DNA from: DATDIC01 sp963777625
GTDB lineage: Bacteria > Pseudomonadota > Alphaproteobacteria > Acetobacterales > Acetobacteraceae
Assembly: GCA_963777625.1 (NCBI GenBank)
Contig: CAVZRO010000013.1
Coordinates: forward strand, 73,823-137,822
Length of the DNA: 64,000 nucleotides
Direction: 5' to 3'
The stretch's first letter is position 1; each line of letters begins with the position of its first letter. A program made the position numbers and the translations under genes. This document shows positions 28,731 through 37,747 of this stretch, piece after piece. The notes under the pieces are model-generated. The model was not told the DNA's origin and ran no database searches. It worked only from the letters and a program-made list of their open reading frames with translations.

Positions 28731-29112
28731 CTTCCCGCGAAACGCGGGATCCATGTCGCCGGCCACTCACGAGCTGTCGCAGGCGCGGGTTGCTCCAGAA
28801 ACTCATGCTTCAGGAATGCAGTTTCGAGCCAACCCGAAGCGATCACGTTCCAGCGCGGTGTCACCCTGCCGACATGCCCGCCAACCTCTCCCGCTTGCGG
28901 GAGAGGTCGGCTTGCGAAGCAAGCCGGGTGAGGGTGTTGCCCACGGGAAATCGCTCTGAACAGCGCAGCGAGGTCCATCGTCGCCCCGAACACCACCAGC
29001 GGCCACGCCGCGCGCCGAAGGACGGCGACAAAGAGCGCTGGCCCCTTCACCGCTTGGGGCACCGATGGCCGGCGGGAAGAAAGCGGCCCGGACTTCGACC
29101 AGGCCCACCGGA
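28731..29112. other. spacer with a REP-like inverted repeat
   Basis: I see no supported gene. At about 28880-28935 CTCTCCCGCTTGCGGGAGAG is a perfect hairpin, followed by a second one, GGCTTGCGAAGCAAGCC, and GGGTGAGGG. This is a form common in alphaproteobacterial intergenic repeats. The frameshifted quiC frame runs through this space, but that text is not protein-like. Confidence 0.55.
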
Positions 29113-30177
29113 TCAGGCCTCCAGCAGCATGGAGTCGAGGTCAAGCGTGGAGACGCGCCCGAGGTCTTCCCGATGCACCGACAGGAAGTCCTCCGCCGCG
29201 CGCCGTCCCTCATCGCGCAACATGCTTAGGAACGGCCACTCGGCGTTCAGCTTAGAGGAATGACCGAGCTTCACCATCGCCTCGCTGCTCACCCGATGGA
29301 TGCGCATCCCGGCCCAGCGCGCGCCCTCTGTGTTGCCAGGCTCGGCGACCTGCCGCAGCACGGCGATCATCCGCAGTTCCTTCAGCAGCGTGGAGTTGAA
29401 CGATATCTCGTTGAGGCGATTGAGGATCTCGCTCGCGGTCCGGGGCGTGCCTGGCCTCTCCACGGGGTTGATCTGCACCAGGATCGTGTCGCGAGACTCG
29501 CATTCGCGCACCAGTGGCGTGATCGTCGGGTTGCCGGCATAGCCGCCGTCCCAATAGGGCTCGCCGTCGATCTCGATCGCCTGGAACATGGTCGGCAGGC
29601 AGGCTGAGGCGAGCAGCACCTCCGGTGTGATCTCCGGGTTGCGGAAGACCCGGCCGCGCCCGGTGCGTACATTGGTGGCGGTGACGAAGAGGCGGATGGG
29701 CGAGGCGGCAAGCCGCTCGAACGCCACGCTCTCGCGCAGGATGTCCGTAAGCGGGTTATAGCCGCGCGGGTTGAGCTCATAGGGCGAGAACACCCTGGAC
29801 ATCATGTCGAGTGCAACGAAGGCGGGTGATGAATTAAGCGTCCACCGCCCGAGCAGGATGTCCAGCGGTCCGCGTCGGAGCGGGCTCGAGGCCGCCGCCC
29901 GAGAGACTCGGCGCCAGAACTGCTCGAGTGCCAGGCGCGCTCCGTCCGCGCCGTTCACGGCAAACCCGTCGGCCAGAACCGCGGCGTTCATGGCGCCTGC
30001 GGACGTTCCCGAGATGCCGTCGATCCGCAGCCACGGCTCTTGCAGCAGTCGGTCGAGCGCGCCCCAGGTGAAGGCACCGTGCGCACCGCCGCCTTGAAGC
30101 GCGAGATCGACGGCGAGGGTCGCGCGAACGGGGGGGCCCGGCCCGTCGGGACGGCCAGGACCGACGCCGGACATCAC
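29113..30177 (-). CDS. patatin-like phospholipase
   Basis: The 354-residue protein shows the patatin catalytic pieces: the glycine-rich oxyanion loop LQGGGAHGAFTWG near residue 28, the nucleophile GTSAG near residue 57, and DGGYAGNP carrying the catalytic aspartate. It is an acyl hydrolase of lipids or polyhydroxyalkanoates. There is no signal peptide, so it is cytoplasmic. Its start overlaps the end of the 149-residue gene upstream by 4 bases, so the two form an operon. The ORF ends normally. Confidence 0.88.
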   Translation of the reverse strand: MMSGVGPGRPDGPGPPVRATLAVDLALQGGGAHGAFTWGALDRLLQEPWLRIDGISGTSAGAMNAAVLADGFAVNGADGARLALEQFWRRVSRAAASSPLRRGPLDILLGRWTLNSSPAFVALDMMSRVFSPYELNPRGYNPLTDILRESVAFERLAASPIRLFVTATNVRTGRGRVFRNPEITPEVLLASACLPTMFQAIEIDGEPYWDGGYAGNPTITPLVRECESRDTILVQINPVERPGTPRTASEILNRLNEISFNSTLLKELRMIAVLRQVAEPGNTEGARWAGMRIHRVSSEAMVKLGHSSKLNAEWPFLSMLRDEGRRAAEDFLSVHREDLGRVSTLDLDSMLLEA

Positions 30178-30623
30178 CCTGCCCCACCGTCACGCGCCGC
30201 CTGAGCGTTCCGCACAGACTGCGAGACCTGACCGATCCGCGCCGCCTGCACCACCCGGCGGTGCGTCTCGCCCGTTCGCACGCGCATCCCCGTCCGGACG
30301 GTCCGGCCAGGCTGCGGATGCTGCGGGGCGATCGCCTGCTTGCGGGCAACCGCCGTCCGCAGCCGCGTCAGCGCAAGGGCACGGCGCTCCGACTCCTCAA
30401 GCGCTGTGATTCGGGCGTTCACCCGCTTCAGCGCGTTCGCAAACACCTGCTTCTTGGCCGCGAGGCCGCGCTCGCTTGCCCGCTCGGCCGCGGTGCCGAG
30501 CGCTTCCGCCTTGCCGCGGGCGATGCGTGATAGCGTCTCGGCCACCAGATAGTGGCTTCGGATGATCGGATCGAACTCGTCCTGCGCCAGCGACCGGCGC
30601 TCGGATGCCAGGGCGATGCTCAT
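30174..30623 (-). CDS. small basic helical protein paired with the patatin gene
   Basis: I do not recognise this 149-residue protein. It is rich in Arg and Ala and likely helical or coiled coil from about residue 30 to 100 (ARGKAEALGTAAERASERGL, then KRVNARITALEESERR). A loosely ordered Arg/Gln/Gly tail follows. It overlaps the patatin start by 4 bases, so the products may act together, for instance on a lipid or polymer granule surface. That last point is inference only. A tandem IS pair sits about 150 bases upstream. Confidence 0.5.
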   Translation of the reverse strand: MSIALASERRSLAQDEFDPIIRSHYLVAETLSRIARGKAEALGTAAERASERGLAAKKQVFANALKRVNARITALEESERRALALTRLRTAVARKQAIAPQHPQPGRTVRTGMRVRTGETHRRVVQAARIGQVSQSVRNAQAARDGGAG

Positions 30624-30781
30624 GCGACTCCCTGTTACCGCTTCCGGCGCCGTGCCGGAAGCCCTCGGTCAGGCGCGTCTGACGAACCCGATGTCATCGC
30701 CGATCACGGCGATCGGCCCGATCGGCATCGTTCCGGAACTAGGCGGCTCAAGTCTGACGAGCGCGATCAGGCCCGATTAGC

Positions 30782-32707
30782 CCGAACTTTGCGCCCTTTT
30801 CGGTCTATGCTGTTGATAAATCGTAGCTTAGCGAACTGGCGCGGTCATGTGGTTGGTTGATTTGGCTTGACACGACGCGAATCGGCCTGATTCGGTGCGC
30901 GCATGTATGTTGCGGTCATACCCAATCGCGGGTCACCCCCAGCGATCCTGCTGCGGGAGAGCTACCGCGAGAACGGTAAGACCAAGAACCGCACGCTTGC
31001 CAACCTGTCCGGCTGGGCGGGCGAGCGCATCGAGTTGCTGCGTGCCGTCCTGCGCGGCGAGCATCTGCTGCCTGCCGCCGCGGCGGTGCAGATCGTCCGG
31101 GCTCTGCCGCACGGTCACGTGCTGGGTGCCCTGACGACGGCACGGCGGATCGAACTTGATGCCCTGTTGCCGCGTCGGGCGCCACCCCGCAGGCGCGATC
31201 TGGCACTGGCGCTGATCATCGCCCGGTTGCTCGATCCGGCGGCCAAATTGGCGACGGCTCGCATGCTCGATCCGGCCACCGCAAGTCACTCACTGGGCGA
31301 GGTGCTGGGATTGGGCCGCGTCTCCGCCGGCGAGGTCTACGCCACGCTCGACTGGTTGGGCCGCGAGCAGAGCTTCATCGAGGCGAGCCTGGCCCGACGC
31401 CACCTGAAGAGCGGCACACTGCTGCTCTATGATGTCACCTCGACCTACCTGGAAGGACGCTGCTGCGAACTGGCGCGCTACGGCTACAGTCGCGACCACC
31501 GGCGCGACCGCCCGCAATTGGTGATCGGCCTGCTGTGTGCCGCGGATGGCTGCCCGGTGGCGGTGGAGGTGTTTGCCGGCAACACCGCTGATCCGGCCAC
31601 GCTGAGCGCGCAGATCGCCAAGCTGAAGCAACGCTTCAACCTGCATCGCGTGGTCATGATCGGCGACCGTGGTTTGCTGACCGAGGCGCGGATCAGAGAG
31701 ACGCTGCGCCCGGCCGGGCTGGATTGGATCACGGCGCTGCGGGCGCCCGCAATCAAGGCCTTGGCCACTGACGATGGGCCGTTGCAGCTATCGCTGTTCG
31801 ATGACCGCGACATGGCGGAGATCACCAGTCCCGACTATCCCGGCGAGCGCCTGGTGGTCTGCCGCAACCCGCTGCTGGCTGCCGAGCGTGCCCGCAAGCG
31901 CGACGAACTGTTGGCCGCGACCGAGACCGAGTTGGCGCGCATCCAGGCCCGCGTGCAGCGGGCACGCAACCCGTTGCGCGGAGCCGGCGCGATCGGCCAG
32001 GCGCTCGGCGCCATCTTCGGTCGGCGCAAGGTGGCCAAGCACTTCGACACCACCATCACCGATGACAGCTTCAGCTTCATCAGGAACCACAGCGCCATCG
32101 CTGCCGAAGCTGCGTTGGACGGCATCTACGTGCTGCGCACCAATCTACCGGCCGCCCAAACTGATGCCGCCGCTACCGTGCGCGCCTACAAGAGCCTCGC
32201 CAGCGTCGAGCGTGCGTTCCGATCCATGAAGACCGTGGATCTGGAACTGCGTCCGGTGTTCCACTGGACCGCGCCACGGGTGCGCGCTCACGTGCTGCTC
32301 TGCATGCTCGCCTATTATCTGGAATGGCATATGCGCCGGCGCCTGGCCCCGATGTTGTTCGACGACCACGACACCCTGGCACGCGACGCGCAACGCTCCT
32401 CCCCGGTCGCCAAGGCAAAGCCCTCGCCAGCCGCCAGCGACAAAGCCGCCAGCAAGCAAACCGATCCAGCGCATGGCGAACCGTTGCCAGTGCACAGCTT
32501 CCGGACCTTGCTCGCCGATCTGGCAACGCTGACGCGAAATCTCGTCCAGCTCGCAGCCGATCGCAAAGACATCGTCCTCGCCGTACCAACAAAGCTACAG
32601 CGCAGAGCACTTCTTCTGCTCGGCGTCACCCAACTCGCGTAGACAGCACCCCAGCAGGCAAAGCCAACCGGATCAACGCTTTGCACTCAGAAATCCGCAA
32701 AGTTCGG
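30782..32707 (+). mobile_element. IS1634-like insertion sequence, copy 1
   Basis: This 1,926-bp element is bounded by the inverted repeats CCGAACTTTGCG (30782-30793) and CGCAAAGTTCGG (32696-32707). It is flanked by the 6-bp direct repeat ATTAGC at 30776-30781 and 32708-32713. It carries one transposase gene with a TTGACA box about 45 bases before its start. It is identical to copy 2 apart from one silent base I could find (ACC at 32139-32141 against ACG at 34071-34073). Confidence 0.92.
30903..32642 (+). CDS. IS1634-family (IS4 group) transposase
   Basis: This 579-residue DDE transposase catalyses cut-and-paste movement of the element. YDVTSTYLEG holds the first catalytic aspartate, VMIGDRGLLT the second, and the late EWHMRRRLAPML region holds the glutamate-type end. 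It is intact and starts at an ATG 121 bases inside the element. Confidence 0.93.
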   Translation: MYVAVIPNRGSPPAILLRESYRENGKTKNRTLANLSGWAGERIELLRAVLRGEHLLPAAAAVQIVRALPHGHVLGALTTARRIELDALLPRRAPPRRRDLALALIIARLLDPAAKLATARMLDPATASHSLGEVLGLGRVSAGEVYATLDWLGREQSFIEASLARRHLKSGTLLLYDVTSTYLEGRCCELARYGYSRDHRRDRPQLVIGLLCAADGCPVAVEVFAGNTADPATLSAQIAKLKQRFNLHRVVMIGDRGLLTEARIRETLRPAGLDWITALRAPAIKALATDDGPLQLSLFDDRDMAEITSPDYPGERLVVCRNPLLAAERARKRDELLAATETELARIQARVQRARNPLRGAGAIGQALGAIFGRRKVAKHFDTTITDDSFSFIRNHSAIAAEAALDGIYVLRTNLPAAQTDAAATVRAYKSLASVERAFRSMKTVDLELRPVFHWTAPRVRAHVLLCMLAYYLEWHMRRRLAPMLFDDHDTLARDAQRSSPVAKAKPSPAASDKAASKQTDPAHGEPLPVHSFRTLLADLATLTRNLVQLAADRKDIVLAVPTKLQRRALLLLGVTQLA

Positions 32708-32713
32708 ATTAGC

Positions 32714-34639
32714 CCGAACTTTGCGCCCTTTTCGGTCTATGCTGTTGATAAATCGTAGCTTAGCGAACTGGCGCGGTCATGTGGTTGGTTGATTTGGCTT
32801 GACACGACGCGAATCGGCCTGATTCGGTGCGCGCATGTATGTTGCGGTCATACCCAATCGCGGGTCACCCCCAGCGATCCTGCTGCGGGAGAGCTACCGC
32901 GAGAACGGTAAGACCAAGAACCGCACGCTTGCCAACCTGTCCGGCTGGGCGGGCGAGCGCATCGAGTTGCTGCGTGCCGTCCTGCGCGGCGAGCATCTGC
33001 TGCCTGCCGCCGCGGCGGTGCAGATCGTCCGGGCTCTGCCGCACGGTCACGTGCTGGGTGCCCTGACGACGGCACGGCGGATCGAACTTGATGCCCTGTT
33101 GCCGCGTCGGGCGCCACCCCGCAGGCGCGATCTGGCACTGGCGCTGATCATCGCCCGGTTGCTCGATCCGGCGGCCAAATTGGCGACGGCTCGCATGCTC
33201 GATCCGGCCACCGCAAGTCACTCACTGGGCGAGGTGCTGGGATTGGGCCGCGTCTCCGCCGGCGAGGTCTACGCCACGCTCGACTGGTTGGGCCGCGAGC
33301 AGAGCTTCATCGAGGCGAGCCTGGCCCGACGCCACCTGAAGAGCGGCACACTGCTGCTCTATGATGTCACCTCGACCTACCTGGAAGGACGCTGCTGCGA
33401 ACTGGCGCGCTACGGCTACAGTCGCGACCACCGGCGCGACCGCCCGCAATTGGTGATCGGCCTGCTGTGTGCCGCGGATGGCTGCCCGGTGGCGGTGGAG
33501 GTGTTTGCCGGCAACACCGCTGATCCGGCCACGCTGAGCGCGCAGATCGCCAAGCTGAAGCAACGCTTCAACCTGCATCGCGTGGTCATGATCGGCGACC
33601 GTGGTTTGCTGACCGAGGCGCGGATCAGAGAGACGCTGCGCCCGGCCGGGCTGGATTGGATCACGGCGCTGCGGGCGCCCGCAATCAAGGCCTTGGCCAC
33701 TGACGATGGGCCGTTGCAGCTATCGCTGTTCGATGACCGCGACATGGCGGAGATCACCAGTCCCGACTATCCCGGCGAGCGCCTGGTGGTCTGCCGCAAC
33801 CCGCTGCTGGCTGCCGAGCGTGCCCGCAAGCGCGACGAACTGTTGGCCGCGACCGAGACCGAGTTGGCGCGCATCCAGGCCCGCGTGCAGCGGGCACGCA
33901 ACCCGTTGCGCGGAGCCGGCGCGATCGGCCAGGCGCTCGGCGCCATCTTCGGTCGGCGCAAGGTGGCCAAGCACTTCGACACCACCATCACCGATGACAG
34001 CTTCAGCTTCATCAGGAACCACAGCGCCATCGCTGCCGAAGCTGCGTTGGACGGCATCTACGTGCTGCGCACGAATCTACCGGCCGCCCAAACTGATGCC
34101 GCCGCTACCGTGCGCGCCTACAAGAGCCTCGCCAGCGTCGAGCGTGCGTTCCGATCCATGAAGACCGTGGATCTGGAACTGCGTCCGGTGTTCCACTGGA
34201 CCGCGCCACGGGTGCGCGCTCACGTGCTGCTCTGCATGCTCGCCTATTATCTGGAATGGCATATGCGCCGGCGCCTGGCCCCGATGTTGTTCGACGACCA
34301 CGACACCCTGGCACGCGACGCGCAACGCTCCTCCCCGGTCGCCAAGGCAAAGCCCTCGCCAGCCGCCAGCGACAAAGCCGCCAGCAAGCAAACCGATCCA
34401 GCGCATGGCGAACCGTTGCCAGTGCACAGCTTCCGGACCTTGCTCGCCGATCTGGCAACGCTGACGCGAAATCTCGTCCAGCTCGCAGCCGATCGCAAAG
34501 ACATCGTCCTCGCCGTACCAACAAAGCTACAGCGCAGAGCACTTCTTCTGCTCGGCGTCACCCAACTCGCGTAGACAGCACCCCAGCAGGCAAAGCCAAC
34601 CGGATCAACGCTTTGCACTCAGAAATCCGCAAAGTTCGG
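32714..34639 (+). mobile_element. IS1634-like insertion sequence, copy 2 (tandem)
   Basis: This is the second full copy in the same orientation, with the same inverted ends at 32714-32725 and 34628-34639. The left ATTAGC (32708-32713) is shared with copy 1, and a third ATTAGC lies at 34640-34645. The array is therefore ATTAGC-IS-ATTAGC-IS-ATTAGC. I take it as one insertion followed by a tandem duplication, or a second insertion into the duplicated target. Confidence 0.92.
32835..34574 (+). CDS. IS1634-family (IS4 group) transposase, second copy
   Basis: The protein is residue-for-residue identical to the first copy. The only nucleotide difference I noticed is the silent change at 34073. It is intact, so both copies could be active. 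Confidence 0.93.
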   Translation: MYVAVIPNRGSPPAILLRESYRENGKTKNRTLANLSGWAGERIELLRAVLRGEHLLPAAAAVQIVRALPHGHVLGALTTARRIELDALLPRRAPPRRRDLALALIIARLLDPAAKLATARMLDPATASHSLGEVLGLGRVSAGEVYATLDWLGREQSFIEASLARRHLKSGTLLLYDVTSTYLEGRCCELARYGYSRDHRRDRPQLVIGLLCAADGCPVAVEVFAGNTADPATLSAQIAKLKQRFNLHRVVMIGDRGLLTEARIRETLRPAGLDWITALRAPAIKALATDDGPLQLSLFDDRDMAEITSPDYPGERLVVCRNPLLAAERARKRDELLAATETELARIQARVQRARNPLRGAGAIGQALGAIFGRRKVAKHFDTTITDDSFSFIRNHSAIAAEAALDGIYVLRTNLPAAQTDAAATVRAYKSLASVERAFRSMKTVDLELRPVFHWTAPRVRAHVLLCMLAYYLEWHMRRRLAPMLFDDHDTLARDAQRSSPVAKAKPSPAASDKAASKQTDPAHGEPLPVHSFRTLLADLATLTRNLVQLAADRKDIVLAVPTKLQRRALLLLGVTQLA

Positions 34640-34831
34640 ATTAGCGGATGTTGCTTCGGCTCTCGGCCGGCCTGCAGGAGCACGGGATGCAGGCCCGTTC
34701 GCGCGAGAACGTGTCGGCGGTGGGGGGGCTGGGTTGATGGCGGCCATTCCCGGACGTGTCGATTGGGACATCCAGCATGGTTTCCGGACTGCCAGCACAA
34801 GCTTACCGCAGGCTTTGACGACACTTAGGGC

Positions 34832-34945
34832 GTCATGAAACAACCAAATCGACCGTCATTCCCGCGAAAGCGGGAATCCAGCGGGCGGCGGTGGATTCCC
34901 GCTTTCGCGGGAACGACGGGATGACGCGGTTATTTCTGAACGACT
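34832..34945. repeat. dispersed palindromic element
   Basis: The left end is GGCGTCATGAAACAACC, the core CGTCATTCCCGCGAAAGCGG and its mirror CCGCTTTCGCGGGAACGACG, and the right end GATGACGCGGTTATTTCTG. Arms are about 50 bases. It is the same family as at 46144-46270 and, inverted, 26690-26805. Confidence 0.8.
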
Positions 34946-34992
34946 CCTTACCAGAAAGCCTCTGCGAACTTGAGGGATGACGCGATGCAGCG

Positions 34993-35313
34993 ATGGTTGG
35001 CAGGCCGTGGTCGAGACCGGCGGCCGGGCAGCGCCTGGGCTGCGGTGGGGCGTTGCTCGTGGTGCTCTTCGTTCTCAGTGTTTGTGCGTCGCCGGTCCCT
35101 GTCACGCGGATCGATCCGCAAAGGATGCAGCGCACACTGGATGCGAGCGCGCTCACGCGCGACCGTCTCAGCGAGGAAAGCCGGAACGTGCTGCGCCGCC
35201 ACGCCCCGCTGGAGCTGTTCGACCGGGATGCCGGCGCTGCGATCGCCGCCTTGAATGCACGCCTGTCGCCGGCGGGCCACGCCGACCGGCAGGACCTGTT
35301 CGCATTAAACTAA
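34993..35313 (+). pseudogene. N-terminal remnant of an exported alpha/beta-hydrolase-type protein
   Basis: The reading frame has a hydrophobic lipoprotein-like segment (GALLVVLFVLSVCASPV) and then RNVLRRHAPLELFDRDAGAA and ARLSPAGHADRQDLFAL. This resembles the N-terminal helical part of Acetobacteraceae esterase-like proteins. It stops after QDLFALN, where family text normally continues into the hydrolase domain, so I read it as a truncated leftover. The frame ends 4 bases inside the opposing glycine-zipper gene. The start is uncertain. The family call is from memory. Confidence 0.4.
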
Positions 35314-35684
35314 TAGCTGTACCCCGGCGGCGCCTGGTAATAGCCCGGCGGGGGCGGTGGGGAGCCATATCCATAGCCCGGCGGGGGCGGTCGAGAACCA
35401 TACCCATAGCCCGGCGGTGGTGGCGGGGCACCGTATCCATAGGCGGGTGGCGGTGGCGCCGGCGTGGTGGCCGCGCCGGCCAGCGCACCACCGGCTCCGC
35501 CGACCAGGGCGCCGATGCCGGCGCCTCGGCCGCCACCTACAATGCCGCCGATCGCCGCCCCAGTGCCCGCGCCCAGCAATGCGCCCCCGGCGGCACGCTG
35601 TCCGGGGTCATACGGGTCCGTGCAGCCGGCAATGGCAAGAGCCATCCCCAGCGCAACCGCCGCCGGCGCAATCATGGTTTTCAT
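35310..35684 (-). CDS. glycine-zipper lipoprotein
   Basis: The 124-residue precursor begins MKTMIAPAAVALGMALAIAG with a Cys right after, a lipobox for outer- or inner-membrane anchoring. A glycine zipper of about 45 residues follows (GALLGAGTGAAIGGIVGG). The C-terminus is a Pro/Tyr/Gly tail (GYGYGSPPPPPGYY). I use the inner ATG at 35684 because it puts the signal peptide at the N-terminus. Similar proteins (Omp25/OmpA-associated YMGG type) sit in the envelope. The function is unknown. Confidence 0.75.
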   Translation of the reverse strand: MKTMIAPAAVALGMALAIAGCTDPYDPGQRAAGGALLGAGTGAAIGGIVGGGRGAGIGALVGGAGGALAGAATTPAPPPPAYGYGAPPPPPGYGYGSRPPPPGYGYGSPPPPPGYYQAPPGYSY

Positions 35685-35785
35685 CTTGTTTCCCTGGCGC
35701 TCTTCGGTTGCCACGTGCTCACGTCCCGGAACCCGTCCGCTCTAAACACGGAACTCCGCGCGTCGCCGGCAAGGCGAACCCAACT

Positions 35786-36172
35786 TCAGCCCGGCCCAAA
35801 CACGATCGGCGGCGGATAATAGACCGGAGGCGGATAATAGACCGGAGGCGGGTAATAGGCCGGCGGTGCGATCACTATTGGCGGCAGCCAGCGTCCGCCA
35901 TACCAGCGCCAACCGACGCAGCAGCCGCCGCCCCAGCCTCCACCATGCCAGCCGCCACCATGCCAGCCGCCACCGTGCCAACCTCCGCCATTCCAGCCGC
36001 CGCCGCCGTGCCACCCTCCGCCATTCCAACCACCGCCACCGCCGTGCCAACCACCACCGCCGCCATGCCAACCACCGCCACCGCCGCCATGCCAATCGGC
36101 GCTTGCGGGGGATGCCGCCGCGATCAGGCCAACCAGCCCCAGCGTGGCCATCCCACATCGAAAGAGGCGCAT
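35786..36172 (-). CDS. exported Gly/His/Trp-rich repeat protein
   Basis: The 128-residue precursor has a signal peptide (MRLFRCGMATLGLVGLIAA) ending near ASA-DW. Then come more than ten WHGGG/WNGGG-type repeats (residues about 26-75), a short GCCVGWRWYGGRW centre, and a C-terminus of YYPPPV repeats. His-Gly-Gly repeats in exported proteins often bind metals or make adhesive layers, but that is inference. Its location next to a glycine-zipper lipoprotein suggests a cell-envelope role. Confidence 0.7.
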   Translation of the reverse strand: MRLFRCGMATLGLVGLIAAASPASADWHGGGGGGWHGGGGGWHGGGGGWNGGGWHGGGGWNGGGWHGGGWHGGGWHGGGWGGGCCVGWRWYGGRWLPPIVIAPPAYYPPPVYYPPPVYYPPPIVFGPG

Positions 36173-36318
36173 TTGCTCAATCTCCAACCCACGCGAAGAG
36201 AGAAACACCAGATGATGGCACAAGGTTGGCGAGAATAACTTAACTGTACCCTGTCCTTCGCGACGCCGGATACCCGGGCCGGGGCTTGCTCATCACGCCC
36301 CGGCCGCGCGCGCCCGTT

Positions 36319-36702
36319 TCAGGCCCGCTGCACCAGCTCGATCTTGTAGCCGTCCGGATCCTCCACGAACGCAATCACCGTCGTGCCGAACTTCACCGGC
36401 CCGGCCTCACGGGTCACCTTGCCGCCACCGTGGCGCACCTTCTCGCAGGTCGCGGCCACATCGGGCACGCCGATCGCCAGATGTCCGAACGCCGTCCCCT
36501 GCTCATATTTCGCGACACCGTAATTATAGGTCAGCTCGACCTCCGCGGTGCCGTCGTCGCTGTAGCCGACAAAGGCCAGCGTATATTTTCCATCCGGCAC
36601 ATCGCGCCGGCGAAGCTCCTTCATCCCCAGCAGCTTGGTATAGAAATCGATGCTGCGCTGCAGATTCCCGACGCGGATCATGGTGTGCAAAAAGCGGCTC
36701 AT
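36319..36702 (-). CDS. gloA: lactoylglutathione lyase (glyoxalase I)
   Basis: The 127-residue vicinal-oxygen-chelate protein starts MSRFLHTMIRVGNLQRSIDF and contains the metal-ligand residues His (HTMIRV), Glu (EVELTYNYG), His (FGHLAIGV) and Glu (DGYKIELVQ) of GloA. It converts the methylglyoxal-glutathione adduct to lactoylglutathione. Its start overlaps the lpxI stop by 4 bases, so it is translated from the same message. Confidence 0.92.
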   Translation of the reverse strand: MSRFLHTMIRVGNLQRSIDFYTKLLGMKELRRRDVPDGKYTLAFVGYSDDGTAEVELTYNYGVAKYEQGTAFGHLAIGVPDVAATCEKVRHGGGKVTREAGPVKFGTTVIAFVEDPDGYKIELVQRA

Positions 36703-37574
36703 GTGCTGTTTCCTTTCGCTGCTTCATCCGGATCAAGACCGAGCAGGAATAGCCCGGCCGCCTCCGCCTCCGCCAGGGTTGCCAGCCGATCGGCGAGCAA
36801 CGTTCCCTCGGCCTCGAACGCAATACCGCGCAGCCCGGCCGCCGCGGCATGGCGCACCGTCTCCGGCCCGATCGTCGGCAGGTCGGCGCGCCGGTCCTGG
36901 CCCGGCTTGACCAGCTTCACCAGCACCCCGCCCGGTCCTGGACGCGCCAGCCCGAGGCAGCGGGCCAGCATCGCGTCGGTGCCCTCGGACGCCTCGACCG
37001 CCAGCACGATGCCCTGCTGAACCACGCAGCCCTGCCCGACATCCACCGCGCCCAGCGCCCGCACCACCGTCACCGCGCGCGCGATGTCGGCAGCCGCCAG
37101 CGCGTCCGGCGCGGCCCCGGTCAGCAGGCCGCGCGGGGCCAGCGCCTCATCCAGTATTTCGTGCGCGCCGATGACGCGGAACCCTTCCTCGCTCAGCACC
37201 CGCACGACGGCCGCCAGCAGCCCGTCATCGCCGGCAAACGCGGCGCGACCGACGCGGGCCAGGATGCGCGCGCCCTCGGCATCGGGACGCATATCCAGCA
37301 ACGAGGGGCGCCGTACCGGGCCCACCAGCACCAGGTCCTGGCATCCATGCCCGCGCAACGCCTCCAGTATCCGGCCGGCAGCGCCCATGCGGATGAATTC
37401 GTGCGGATAGGGCGCCAGCACCGCGCGGTCGGCGAAGCCGTCCAGGCCGACCAGGAACACCGGCCGCCCGGCCGCACGCGCGGCGGCGGCTACCTGCCCG
37501 GGAAAGCTGCCTCCACCGGCCAATACGCCGAGGGTCGGCCGCGCCTGAGCGGTTTTCGCGCTATCGGTCTCCAT
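36699..37574 (-). CDS. lpxI: UDP-2,3-diacylglucosamine pyrophosphatase
   Basis: This 291-residue protein matches the alphaproteobacterial LpxI family, which makes lipid X in lipid A synthesis in place of LpxH. Its N-terminus TLGVLAGGGSFPGQVAAAAR and later text GCVVQQGIVLAVEASEGTD are family features. I use the ATG at 37574; an in-frame upstream start would add unlike residues. Overlap with gloA makes them one unit. Confidence 0.88.
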   Translation of the reverse strand: METDSAKTAQARPTLGVLAGGGSFPGQVAAAARAAGRPVFLVGLDGFADRAVLAPYPHEFIRMGAAGRILEALRGHGCQDLVLVGPVRRPSLLDMRPDAEGARILARVGRAAFAGDDGLLAAVVRVLSEEGFRVIGAHEILDEALAPRGLLTGAAPDALAAADIARAVTVVRALGAVDVGQGCVVQQGIVLAVEASEGTDAMLARCLGLARPGPGGVLVKLVKPGQDRRADLPTIGPETVRHAAAAGLRGIAFEAEGTLLADRLATLAEAEAAGLFLLGLDPDEAAKGNST

Positions 37575-37747
37575 ACCCGGGTTTTCGGCGGTTCCGGCAT
37601 GGCCCGCAACCGTGGCAGCCATGCAGCACAAAAACCGCCCCGGCCTGGCCCCCGGGCTGGATTGTCCGCGCCAGCCGCCGATATGGCGTGATGGCGCGGG
37701 GTGGACTATTCCCGGCTTCACTCCGTCGCGCCGAGGACCCGTGTCAC

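Noticed and set aside
28731..29263. Extension of the QuiC-like protein to 828 residues
   Set aside because: After the extra G at about 28560 the frame is Arg/Pro-rich shadow text. The original frame gives the expected family C-terminus and a stop at 28730.
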